NCBI GenBank assembly: GCA_014239355.1
Contig: JAAZYZ010000013.1
Location: 1 to 16,477 of the forward strand
Reading direction: 5' to 3'
Origin: Fidelibacterota bacterium
GTDB taxonomy: Bacteria > Marinisomatota > Marinisomatia > SCGC-AAA003-L08 > TMED6
DNA length: 16,477 bases
The position numbers and the translations under genes were made by a program. The notes below the pieces were generated by a model. The model saw only the letters and a list, made by a program, of their open reading frames with translations, was not told the DNA's origin and ran no database searches. Below, piece by piece: positions 10,269 through 16,477 of the stretch (the stretch's first letter is position 1; the number at the start of each line of letters is the position of its first letter).

Positions 10269-10302
10269 AAAAAGGCATCAATTTATATTTGATGCCTTTT
10301 TT
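10269..10302 (+). terminator. Rho-independent terminator of groESL
   Basis: A 13-bp perfect stem (10269-10281 with 10289-10301) around a 7-nt loop has the core GGCATC/GATGCC and runs into a T-tract at 10297-10302, with a matching A-tract on the left side. It sits just downstream of groEL and could also work on the other strand. The following 76 nt up to 10378 are almost pure A/T; they probably hold the promoter of the next gene, but no site stands out. Confidence 0.9.
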
Positions 10303-10378
10303 GTATTATTCTATTACATAAATTATTTTTTTATTTTAATAATTAAATACTATATTTAATTAGTACACGAATTTTTTA

Positions 10379-11587
10379 ATGAAGAATTGTTATTACATAT
10401 TATTTATTTCTTTGATATTTAACTTTGGTTATTCACAATGCCAGGGTGATACTAATCTTGATAATACAATTAATATACAAGATGTTATTTTAATTGTTAA
10501 TCATATACTTAATATAGAACTTCTTGAGGATGAAGCTCTCAATAATGCTGATGTCAATAATGATGGCGGGATTAATGTAATTGATATTGTAGCAGTAACA
10601 GACCTTATTATTAATGATCTCAATCAATGTGAAGATTCTATTGTTATTAATTTAAGTTTGGAATGGGAATTTCAAGAAGATTTATCTTATTTTGATTATG
10701 AAGAGCTTCGAGATATTATAAATAATGAGATCCAAGATTTAAATTACTTAAAAGGGATAGTTATTATCCATAATGGGAAAATCATTAATGAAGAATATTA
10801 TGATGGTAGTTCAATATCAGAAATTTATAATATATGGTCAGTAACTAAAAGTTACACATCAACCTTAATTGGTCAAGCAATTGATCAAGGTTTAATTTTT
10901 GATTCTGATCATACTTTAGATAATTTTTTACCAGATTATAATGAAGATTATTTAGAAGTTGCAACTTTACATGATTTACTTACAATGTCATCAGGATATT
11001 ACGATTCTTTTGGATATCCATATTGGGTTAGTGCTAGCACCTATGAATTAGTTTCAATGCCTTATTCGAGTCCAGGTTATTTTTATTATAATAATAGTGC
11101 TTGCCATATAAATTGTCATATTTTATATGAAGGGGCTGGAATGACTCCTATAGAATTTGCTAATATTAATTTATTTCCTTATTTAGGGATAAATAATCCT
11201 TTTTGGATGAATGGGTATAATGGTATTAATGATGGTTCTGCTAGTTTATATTTACGATTAAGGGATATGGTTAAATTAGGACAATTATTTATTCAAGATG
11301 GTTATGCTTCAGAAAATAATCAAATTATTTCTGAAGAATGGATTAATAAAGCTACTTCAAATTTAATTTCAACAGGTTGGCCAGGTTTAGAGAATTATGG
11401 GTATCTATGGTGGATTCCTCAAGAAGGTTATTTAGCTTATGGGTATGGTGGACAATTTATAGCCGTTATGCCTGAAAGAAATTTAATTATAGGTACTCAT
11501 TCAGATACATTTAGTGATCAATTTTATCAAACTGAATTATTAAATATTATTTATAATGAAATAGCCCCATTATTTGAAAATGATTAG
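10379..11587 (+). CDS. Secreted serine beta-lactamase-fold hydrolase with N-terminal dockerin pair
   Basis: The 402-residue protein starts with a signal peptide (about 1-19, cut near YSQ). Residues ~22-82 form a type I dockerin-like domain with two calcium loops: Asp24/Asn26/Asp28/Asn32/Asp35 and Asp58/Asn60/Asp62/Asn66/Asp69. From ~100 on there is a serine beta-lactamase / penicillin-binding-like domain (class C-like esterase/NylB group). It has Ser154-V-T-Lys157 as the SxxK nucleophile motif, LLTMSSGY, Tyr237-N-Asn239 as the YxN motif, and YGYGGQFIAVMPERNLII in place of the KTG box. It probably acts outside the cytoplasm on an ester or amide; the substrate cannot be told. The dockerin beside the signal peptide is unusual, as such domains are mostly C-terminal. 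No Shine-Dalgarno is visible. It is a stand-alone gene behind the groE terminator. Confidence 0.88.
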   Translation: MKNCYYILFISLIFNFGYSQCQGDTNLDNTINIQDVILIVNHILNIELLEDEALNNADVNNDGGINVIDIVAVTDLIINDLNQCEDSIVINLSLEWEFQEDLSYFDYEELRDIINNEIQDLNYLKGIVIIHNGKIINEEYYDGSSISEIYNIWSVTKSYTSTLIGQAIDQGLIFDSDHTLDNFLPDYNEDYLEVATLHDLLTMSSGYYDSFGYPYWVSASTYELVSMPYSSPGYFYYNNSACHINCHILYEGAGMTPIEFANINLFPYLGINNPFWMNGYNGINDGSASLYLRLRDMVKLGQLFIQDGYASENNQIISEEWINKATSNLISTGWPGLENYGYLWWIPQEGYLAYGYGGQFIAVMPERNLIIGTHSDTFSDQFYQTELLNIIYNEIAPLFEND

Positions 11588-11751
11588 TTATTAAGAATAA
11601 TACCAACTAATTCAATAACATCTAAAACATTTAATATTCCATCATCATTAATATCAGCATTATAACCTGATTCATTTAATAAAATTAAATTTATTAATGC
11701 TAAAACATCTTGAATATTAACTGTATGGTCTAAGTTTATATCACCATTTAA
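11584..11751 (-). pseudogene. Remnant: C-terminal dockerin-like domain of a lost secreted protein
   Basis: On the minus strand the frame from about 11750 down to the stop at 11584 reads a complete dockerin pair: GDINLDHTVNIQDVLALINL, then ADINDDGILNVLDVIELVGI, ending NN-stop. Both calcium loops are intact, and the stop falls where C-terminal dockerin domains normally end. Nothing that looks like the rest of a secreted protein precedes it. The frame stays open to an ATG at 11841, but those ~30 residues are antisense to an HTH remnant on the plus strand and are not signal-peptide-like. I read it as the tail of a gene that lost its N-terminal part. It is convergent with the beta-lactamase-fold gene, with a 4-nt overlap. 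Confidence 0.65.
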
Positions 11752-11910
11752 GAAATCAAGATATGCACTTTTATAAAAATTGGTTTTGATAATTATCAAA
11801 TAGCAGGAATAATGCATATTAGTCTTAGGGCTGTTCAACAAAATCGTTATAGGATAAAAAAGAAATTAAAGATTAATCAAAAATTGGATTATTTTATTTT
11901 ATCTATATAA
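11752..11910 (+). pseudogene. Remnant: C-terminal LuxR/GerE-type helix-turn-helix domain
   Basis: Between in-frame stops at 11749 and 11908 the plus strand reads EIKICTFIKIGFDNYQIAGI followed by MHISLRAVQQNRYRIKKKL and a short tail (52 codons in all). This fits the GerE/LuxR HTH pattern: hydrophobic helix, G-[FL]-[SD]-N-x-[EQ]-IA, then I-S-x-[KR]-[AT]-V-x-x-x-R-x-x-I-x-K-K-L. It is especially like the HTH ends of TPR- or propeller-linked regulators of Bacteroidota. There is no start codon before the domain (ATG 11812 lies in its middle) and no sensor part. The frame is still open, so the loss may be recent. It is a broken transcription regulator. Confidence 0.65.
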
Positions 11911-12143
11911 TTAATAGAGTTATTAGTGGTATCACACCAAAAAAAAAACAATAATAATCTCCAGATATGGAATATGCCTGTAAGTAATTTTTTATATTCA
12001 TCTTCTGTGCCTGAATACATTTTTTTAAATGCAAAATATCCACTAGAAACATATGAAATCATTATATGACTAAAAGTCATAAAAATAAAGTTTGTTAATA
12101 TAAAATATTTTAAAAAATCTATTATAAAATCAATATTTTCCAT
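11889..12143 (-). CDS. Small membrane protein, unknown function
   Basis: I do not recognise this 84-residue protein. It has a long hydrophobic stretch near residues 8-42, a polar segment KKMYSGTEDEYKKLLTG, and a second hydrophobic segment IWRLLLFFFWC near 60-70. That suggests two membrane passes with the polar part between. It starts 5 nt behind the stop of the PpiD-like gene on the same strand and would be its operon partner. There is no visible Shine-Dalgarno. Its 3' end overlaps the HTH remnant on the other strand by 22 nt, so its C-terminus may have been changed by the rearrangement there. Confidence 0.5.
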   Translation of the reverse strand: MENIDFIIDFLKYFILTNFIFMTFSHIMISYVSSGYFAFKKMYSGTEDEYKKLLTGIFHIWRLLLFFFWCDTTNNSINYIDKIK

Positions 12144-12148
12144 TACAA

Positions 12149-13960
12149 TTAATATATAACTTGAGTTCTATTATCTTTAATATTAGCAGTTTCTTTTTGA
12201 TCTTCTAAGAAAAGACTACTTTGAGTATTGTTTAGTCTTTCTAGTTCATTTTGTTTATATAATGACAAATCTAATGAACTAGCATCTGGCTTTTCATTAA
12301 TTCTAAATATAACTATACTTTCATTATCAATAGGATTCATAGTTAAATCCAAACCTTCTTCTAAAGTAAGAATAAATCCTTTTAATTCTGGTATTGTAAC
12401 CAATGTATTTCTTAAATCAGTGCTTATAAAAGATAGAAGGAAGTCATTAATGTTACCTTTATGATTCCTTATTAAAATATTTTTTGAAGCTTCTTCATCA
12501 TTTTCTGTCCAGTATGATAATGGATCAAAACTTTCAATTTCTTCAGTAGATAAATCAGCTAAAAATTCTGAATATTGATTTAACATAGTTTCAAATTCTT
12601 TTTTTGCAACATCACATTTTTTACTATATATGAGTTCTTTTTTTAATTTATCCTTAATTCCAGATTCTTCAAGGTCTACATAACCTTCAGCTAATTCTTC
12701 TTTAATATGGAAGACTCCAATATCGTTAAAGCTTTTATTGTTTTTTCTATCAGAGTTAATATTGATTAACTTTATTTCTCCAATATTGTTTGTAAAAGCA
12801 AATTCAATTATTTTTCTACCAGCTCCTATAATATTATAAAATGGAACATTACTACCATCAGAACTTTTTGTTTGTGTACCCAATCCGCTCCCACTTAAGC
12901 TAAATTCATTAGATAGTGTAATCTGTTTAATTAAAGAAAATGTATTATTTTTTTCAACAGCGGTATCAAAACCATTTTTTCTTGCAGATCTCCTAAATTC
13001 TTTAGCTAACTTTTTTATTGAGTCTTTCTGAGTATCTTCTAATCCTGTCATATCCCATTTAACAAATTGAACCACTCTTCTTTGATCTTTTTTAAGGCCA
13101 TAAGATTCATCATTTTTTACTGTATGATAATATTCCATTACCTCTTCATCATTAACATCCACTTCAATATTTGATAATGAATAAGTAAGATAGTCAAAAT
13201 TAAATACACCTTTTTGAAGCATTAATTGGTCTTTTAATTCCATCTTTGATAAAGATTGAGTTGAGTTAATGATATAATTTAGTTTAACACTACTTAACTG
13301 TCTTTTCATTGTTGAAAACCAATTATTCCATCTAGTTGATCCTTGATTTCTTATTTGAAGATCTTGTTGAGGAAAAGTTAATGTAAATGCATCATTTAAT
13401 TTGTTATATAGCATACCATTATCAACAGCAGCTTCATAAAGAGTTTGATTAAAAGTAGAGTCTACTATAAATAACCCCAACAATTCTAATTCTGCTTTAT
13501 AAGTTGGATTAAAGTTTGGATAATTTTTTATAAATGCTATAATTTCATCTAAATGAGGGCTATTCTTATTTGGATCCTCAGAAACTAATTCTAGGTCTGC
13601 TATAAATTTATTGTTTACTTTTTCATTAATCAAAGTAGACCATACTTGATTTAAGGCATTAATTGTATCTAATTGTTGATCTGTTGCACTATAAGGTGAA
13701 TTTGGACCAAAAGGATTAGCTCTACTATGGAAAAAGCTTGGGTTATTGTTGTAACGTCTAAAATATTCATCTACAGTTATACTTATACTTTCATTATCTG
13801 AACACGCTACAAATCTTTCAGAATCACAATTTTCACTATTTCCTTTATTAGAACTAGTGCTACTAAAAATAGTACCAAATCCACCCATGGCTAGTACAAA
13901 TAAAACTACTAAACCATATAAAACTGGTGCAGATTGGTCTCTCAGTGTTGACATTTTCAT
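12149..13960 (-). CDS. Membrane-anchored PpiD/SurA-like periplasmic folding factor, no clear parvulin motif
   Basis: The 603-residue protein has the layout of PpiD: a short cytoplasmic N-terminus (MKMSTLRDQSAP), one membrane anchor (about 13-33, VLYGLVVLFVLAMGGFGTIF), then a large periplasmic part. Residues ~60-290 resemble the SurA/PpiD N-terminal chaperone region (ITVDEYFRRYN, LNQVWSTLINEKVNNKFIADL, LKDQLMLQKGVFNFDYL). The middle region (~290-430), where a parvulin peptidyl-prolyl isomerase domain belongs, lacks recognisable catalytic motifs. It may therefore be chaperone only. Its likely role is helping newly exported proteins fold at the inner membrane. GGAG lies 8 nt before the ATG at 13960. 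It follows tRNA-Ala by 31 nt on the same strand. Family placement is likely, exact orthology is not. Confidence 0.75.
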   Translation of the reverse strand: MKMSTLRDQSAPVLYGLVVLFVLAMGGFGTIFSSTSSNKGNSENCDSERFVACSDNESISITVDEYFRRYNNNPSFFHSRANPFGPNSPYSATDQQLDTINALNQVWSTLINEKVNNKFIADLELVSEDPNKNSPHLDEIIAFIKNYPNFNPTYKAELELLGLFIVDSTFNQTLYEAAVDNGMLYNKLNDAFTLTFPQQDLQIRNQGSTRWNNWFSTMKRQLSSVKLNYIINSTQSLSKMELKDQLMLQKGVFNFDYLTYSLSNIEVDVNDEEVMEYYHTVKNDESYGLKKDQRRVVQFVKWDMTGLEDTQKDSIKKLAKEFRRSARKNGFDTAVEKNNTFSLIKQITLSNEFSLSGSGLGTQTKSSDGSNVPFYNIIGAGRKIIEFAFTNNIGEIKLININSDRKNNKSFNDIGVFHIKEELAEGYVDLEESGIKDKLKKELIYSKKCDVAKKEFETMLNQYSEFLADLSTEEIESFDPLSYWTENDEEASKNILIRNHKGNINDFLLSFISTDLRNTLVTIPELKGFILTLEEGLDLTMNPIDNESIVIFRINEKPDASSLDLSLYKQNELERLNNTQSSLFLEDQKETANIKDNRTQVIY

Positions 13961-13991
13961 ATTATTTACTCCGCTAAATTAAATTATTTTG

Positions 13992-14064
<73 letters not shown>

Positions 14065-14169
14065 TACATAAATAGAAAGATAATTTATTTTCATTAAATC
14101 TTTTAGAAAAGAAAAATAATTTATCTTAAATTTTGAAACTAATTTATCATTAAAACATAAAATTAATTA

Positions 14170-14727
14170 ATGAGCTTATTTAATATTTATAAAGAGTACA
14201 TAGTCATAGTCTTAATCTCCTTGGTTTTAGGGATGGTGAGGTGGTCTTTAATGGATCGTAATTTCCCACTAATTTCAGAGCCTAAGATTGTTTTTGATGA
14301 ATTTATTTCATACAAGGATTTTAAAGATATAGTTAATAATAAAAGCTATCCAATTATTGATGCTCGTGATTTCTCTTCTTATAATGAGGGGCATATTGAT
14401 AATGCTTATAATGTTGATATTGATTTATTGTATGAATTAGATGAAGAAGTTTTTAACAATATCAATACTATTATAAAAAATCATGGTTATAATGATAATC
14501 AAATTAATGTTTTAGAAGATAACTATCAGATTATTGATACAAATAATGATAATCAAACTATTATTGTATATTGTTGGAGTCCAACTTGTGATAGAGCTGA
14601 AGAATTAATTAGTGTATTAATTGATACTAGTGATTATTTTGGTCAGTTTGGAAAATATTTTACTGAATCTGATTTTTCAATTTATAAAGGTGGATGGGAT
14701 GAATGGGATTCCATTCAAAAAAAATAA
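14170..14727 (+). CDS. Membrane-anchored rhodanese-domain protein
   Basis: The 185-residue protein has one N-terminal membrane anchor (about 10-28, YIVIVLISLVLGMVRWSLM) and a rhodanese domain from ~45 to the end: SYPIIDARDFSSYNEGHIDNAYNV (Asp64, Arg66, Gly74-His75), then the active-site loop VYCWSPTCDRAEEL with Cys135 and a second Cys140, and a final GGWDEWDSI. Rhodaneses carry sulfur (or selenium) as a persulfide on the active Cys. The loop is C-W-S-P-T-C, giving a possible disulfide with Cys140 rather than a classic CxxxxR loop. It heads a three-gene operon with a MauE-like membrane protein 1 nt downstream and the probable selenoprotein. No Shine-Dalgarno is visible; the 105-nt gap before it is AT-rich and divergent from tRNA-Ala. 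Confidence 0.85.
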   Translation: MSLFNIYKEYIVIVLISLVLGMVRWSLMDRNFPLISEPKIVFDEFISYKDFKDIVNNKSYPIIDARDFSSYNEGHIDNAYNVDIDLLYELDEEVFNNINTIIKNHGYNDNQINVLEDNYQIIDTNNDNQTIIVYCWSPTCDRAEELISVLIDTSDYFGQFGKYFTESDFSIYKGGWDEWDSIQKK

Positions 14728-14728
14728 T

Positions 14729-15190
14729 ATGATATTGAGGAAACTATTTAATTTATTTTTATTTATAGCTATTGCTTATATAGGCTGGACTTTTATTTCA
14801 GCAAGTTTAGATAAAATTTCTGATCCAAGCACATTTTCAAAAAGTATTAATAATTATAAAATTACCCCTTATTGGTCACATAATTTAGTTGCTCTTATTT
14901 TACCCTGGGTAGAATTAATATGTGGAATTTTAATGTTTGTGGGATTTTATTGTTTTATAAAAAATCAGTCAAATTTTATTGATATTCCAAATAATATTAT
15001 CATACTAATGCTCTTATGGTTTATATTTATTTTATCTATTGCTGTTTACAAAGGTTTAGATATAGATTGCGGCTGTGGAATTAGTGAAGATAAAACAACT
15101 CCATATCAAAGATTGGTTGAAGATATTTATTTGCTTATAACTTCAATTTTTATAAAATTTAGGCTTAAAATAATAGCTTTTTTTAAATAG
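14729..15190 (+). CDS. MauE/DoxX-like membrane protein with CGC motif
   Basis: The 154-residue protein has four hydrophobic segments (about 5-25, 52-75, 88-107, 127-150). It matches the MauE/DoxX family: KISDPSTFSKSINNYKITP, then ALILPWVELICGILMFVGF, and GLDIDCGCG with Cys114 and Cys116 at the membrane edge. In methylamine utilisation MauE helps form disulfides; relatives occur with thiol oxidoreductases. I start it at ATG 14729, one base after the rhodanese stop, because its N-terminus there is a typical family start. A longer in-frame ATG at 14621 lies inside the rhodanese gene and adds only sequence antithetical to the family. A partnership with the rhodanese and the CGU protein in a membrane thiol redox step is inferred. 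Confidence 0.85.
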   Translation: MILRKLFNLFLFIAIAYIGWTFISASLDKISDPSTFSKSINNYKITPYWSHNLVALILPWVELICGILMFVGFYCFIKNQSNFIDIPNNIIILMLLWFIFILSIAVYKGLDIDCGCGISEDKTTPYQRLVEDIYLLITSIFIKFRLKIIAFFK

Positions 15191-15199
15191 GAAAGATTA

Positions 15200-16339
15200 A
15201 TGAAAAAATATACTATATTATTTATAATACTCAGTTTATCAATAATTTTTGGAAACTTTTCATCTCAAGATGGAATCAAATTAGTTTTAACATCCAATGT
15301 TAATGGCGAAACTGATCCTTGTGGTTGAAAAAAGAAACCTATGGGCGGTCTTGCTCGTAAAGCAACTATTATTAATGACTTAAAAAAAGAAGGTAGCGAT
15401 GTAATCGTTGCTGATGCAGGAAATTTATTTTTTAAGAAAGATAAAATCTCTAGCGGAATAACAATTGATACTGCAAAAGAAACAGCTAAAATTATAGTTG
15501 ATTGTTTTAATGCGATTGGTTGTGATGTATTCTCTCCAGGGTCACATGATTTTGCAGCAGGTTTTGAATTTATGGAAGATTTAAAAAATAGATCAAATTT
15601 TCCATATGTATCTGCAAATATTTTTGGTAAAAACGGTGAAAAATTATATGAACCATATGTAATTATTGAGAAACAAGGTAAAAAAATAGGGTTTTTAGGA
15701 TTATCTTCAGTCTTCTTAAATGAGAAACTTACAGTTAAAGATCCATTTAAAGTTTTAAAAAGTATAATTAATGAATTAGAATCAAAAACAGATATGGTTA
15801 TTTTATTGTTTAATGCTTCTGAAAAAGATTTAAATAGACTTAAAACTAAAAATTATCCAATTGATTTTACTATTAGGAGTCGTTCTAATTTACCTCCTTC
15901 AGTTTCTAAAGATGGAGGGAGTGCTTCGATTCCAATTTATAGTATAGGGATGAGAGGTAAGTATGTTTTTGAATTTGATATTAATATTAGTGATAGAACA
16001 AGTGAATTTGTTGATATTATGTATTTGCAGTCTCAATTAGAAAAATCTGAGAAATTTTTATCAAGTTATAATATAGATTTTGAAGAAAGTATAGATTTAG
16101 ATGCAGAATTTAAAGATGATCCTAAATCATTAAATCAAATAAAGAAAAACTTAAAAATTAGAGATGAATTTAAAAGTAAATTAGATAATAAAATGAATTA
16201 TTTTTCATTTAAAAAGTATTCATTGGATAAACAAATAAAAGATGATTTTCAAATTTTAAATATAATAGATCAAGGTAAAAAAAGAATGACGGACCTTCTT
16301 GGGCCTCTACCAGACCCCCATAAGGGACATAATCATTAA
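15200..16339 (+). CDS. Probable selenoprotein: secreted pseudo-metallophosphatase with C-G-Sec motif (in-frame TGA)
   Basis: From ATG 15200 (AGGAAAG at 15189-15195) the frame codes for a signal peptide (MKKYTILFIILSLSIIFGNF) and LVLTSNVNGETDPCG. It then meets TGA at 15326-15328 and continues in the same frame with KKKPMGGLARKATII to the stop at 16337. Related secreted 5'-nucleotidase-fold proteins have PCGC-x-x-x-P-x-GGLARR here, so TGA stands at the second Cys. I read it as selenocysteine, residue 43 of 379. The fold is metallophosphatase-like (VIVADAGNLFF, SPGSHDFAAGFEFM, VSANIF, IGFLGLSSVF), but the metal ligands are changed: DxHG is NVNG, GD is GN, GNHE is GSHD, and the later His motifs are absent. 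The C-terminus is helical and ends in a His-rich tail. It is third in an operon with rhodanese and MauE-like genes. A nonsense mutation or sequencing error is the alternative; a caller would wrongly start it at ATG 15341. Confidence 0.75.
15326..15359 (+). promoter_or_regulatory. Candidate selenocysteine codon and bacterial SECIS hairpin
   Basis: The TGA (15326-15328) is followed by 11 nt and then a 7-bp stem (15340-15346 with 15353-15359, two of the pairs G-U) closing a six-base loop GGTCTT. The E. coli fdhF SECIS has an upper stem-loop about 11 nt after its UGA with GGUCU in the loop, so both spacing and loop fit. Part of the hairpin codes for the conserved GGLAR, so protein constraint may explain some of it. 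SelB binding is inferred. Confidence 0.55.
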
Positions 16340-16358
16340 TAAAAATCTTGGTTTAATA

Positions 16359-16391
16359 TTGAAATTAGCATAATATTATCTTCTATTTTTG
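16359..16391 (+). promoter_or_regulatory. Possible promoter of tRNA-Gly
   Basis: TTGAAA (16359-16364) is followed 19 nt later by TATTTTTG (16384-16391), which fits both a weak -10 and the TAnnTTTG form of Bacteroidota promoters. It ends 10 nt before the mature tRNA. In sequence this rich in A and T the match may be chance. No terminator is visible between 16340 and 16401. Confidence 0.25.
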
Positions 16392-16401
16392 ATAGAGAAT
16401 T

Positions 16402-16474
16402 GCGAAAGTAGCTCAGCTGGTAGAGCATCACGTTGCCAACGTGAGGGTCGACGGTTCGAATCCGTTCTTTCGCT
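16402..16474 (+). tRNA. tRNA-Gly (anticodon GCC)
   Basis: A full 73-nt cloverleaf: acceptor GCGAAAG with CTTTCGC, D-arm GCTC/GAGC, anticodon stem TCACG/CGTGA with loop TTGCCAA (anticodon GCC), T-arm GACGG/CCGTT with TTCGAAT, and discriminator T, as usual for bacterial tRNA-Gly. CCA is not encoded. The window ends 3 nt later. Confidence 0.95.
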
Positions 16475-16477
16475 CAA

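Noticed and set aside
12228..12464. Plus-strand open frame inside the PpiD-like gene
   Set aside because: Antisense to a well-supported coding region, with no domain or ribosome binding site.
14621..14728. Longer N-terminus for the MauE-like protein from ATG 14621
   Set aside because: It would overlap the rhodanese gene by more than 100 nt in another frame and adds nothing family-like; ATG 14729 gives a standard N-terminus.
15200..15328. The TGA at 15326 as the end of a small separate gene of 42 codons
   Set aside because: The short product would be a signal peptide plus half of a conserved motif, and the other half follows directly in the same frame. ATG 15341 as a start would remove the signal peptide and has no Shine-Dalgarno of its own.
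15326..15328. Whole-genome TGA reassignment (to Trp or Gly)
   Set aside because: TGA ends ribBA, the propeller gene and ispG at natural C-termini, and Trp and Gly are written with normal codons throughout.

Overview
The window is a very AT-rich stretch of a bacterial genome with short intergenic gaps and overlapping genes. The closest fit is a marine member of the Fibrobacterota-Chlorobiota-Bacteroidota side of the tree, possibly Marinimicrobia (SAR406). The reasons are a secreted propeller protein with a FlgD-like / type IX secretion C-terminal domain, dockerin-like repeats on secreted proteins, the long (three-domain) form of IspG, and several genes without a Shine-Dalgarno sequence. The phylum is an inference. 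Stop codons TGA, TAA and TAG are all used as real stops, so the standard bacterial code applies.

Layout. Positions 1-329 are a perfect foldback (119-bp arms, 91-nt loop) made of ribBA sequence, probably a chimeric contig end. The 3' part of ribBA follows, coupled to ribH, and ribH overlaps a secreted 819-residue PorZ-like propeller protein. Next come htpG, ispG and dut in a tight run; ispG seems to start at a non-AUG codon inside the htpG stop region. groES-groEL follow, with a possible sigma-54 type promoter and a palindrome in front and a good terminator behind. After that is a secreted serine beta-lactamase-fold protein with an N-terminal dockerin pair. A scar at 11.58-11.91 kb carries two gene remnants whose lost N-terminal sides face each other: a dockerin tail on the minus strand and a LuxR-type HTH tail on the plus strand. 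A minus-strand unit then carries tRNA-Ala(GGC), a PpiD-like anchored periplasmic protein and a small membrane protein.

The most interesting part is the last plus-strand operon (14.17-16.34 kb): a membrane-anchored rhodanese, a MauE/DoxX-like membrane protein with a CGC motif, and a secreted protein of the 5'-nucleotidase/metallophosphatase fold. The reading frame of the third gene is interrupted by one TGA, at the second Cys position of a PCGC motif. Translation continues in the same frame with a strongly conserved-looking segment. A hairpin with a GGTC-type loop begins 11 nt after the TGA, as in bacterial SECIS elements. The gene therefore looks like a selenoprotein (CGU motif at residues 41-43). 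The usual phosphatase metal ligands are almost all replaced, so I read it as a redox-active pseudo-phosphatase working with thiol/sulfur-handling membrane partners. A tRNA-Gly(GCC) closes the window.
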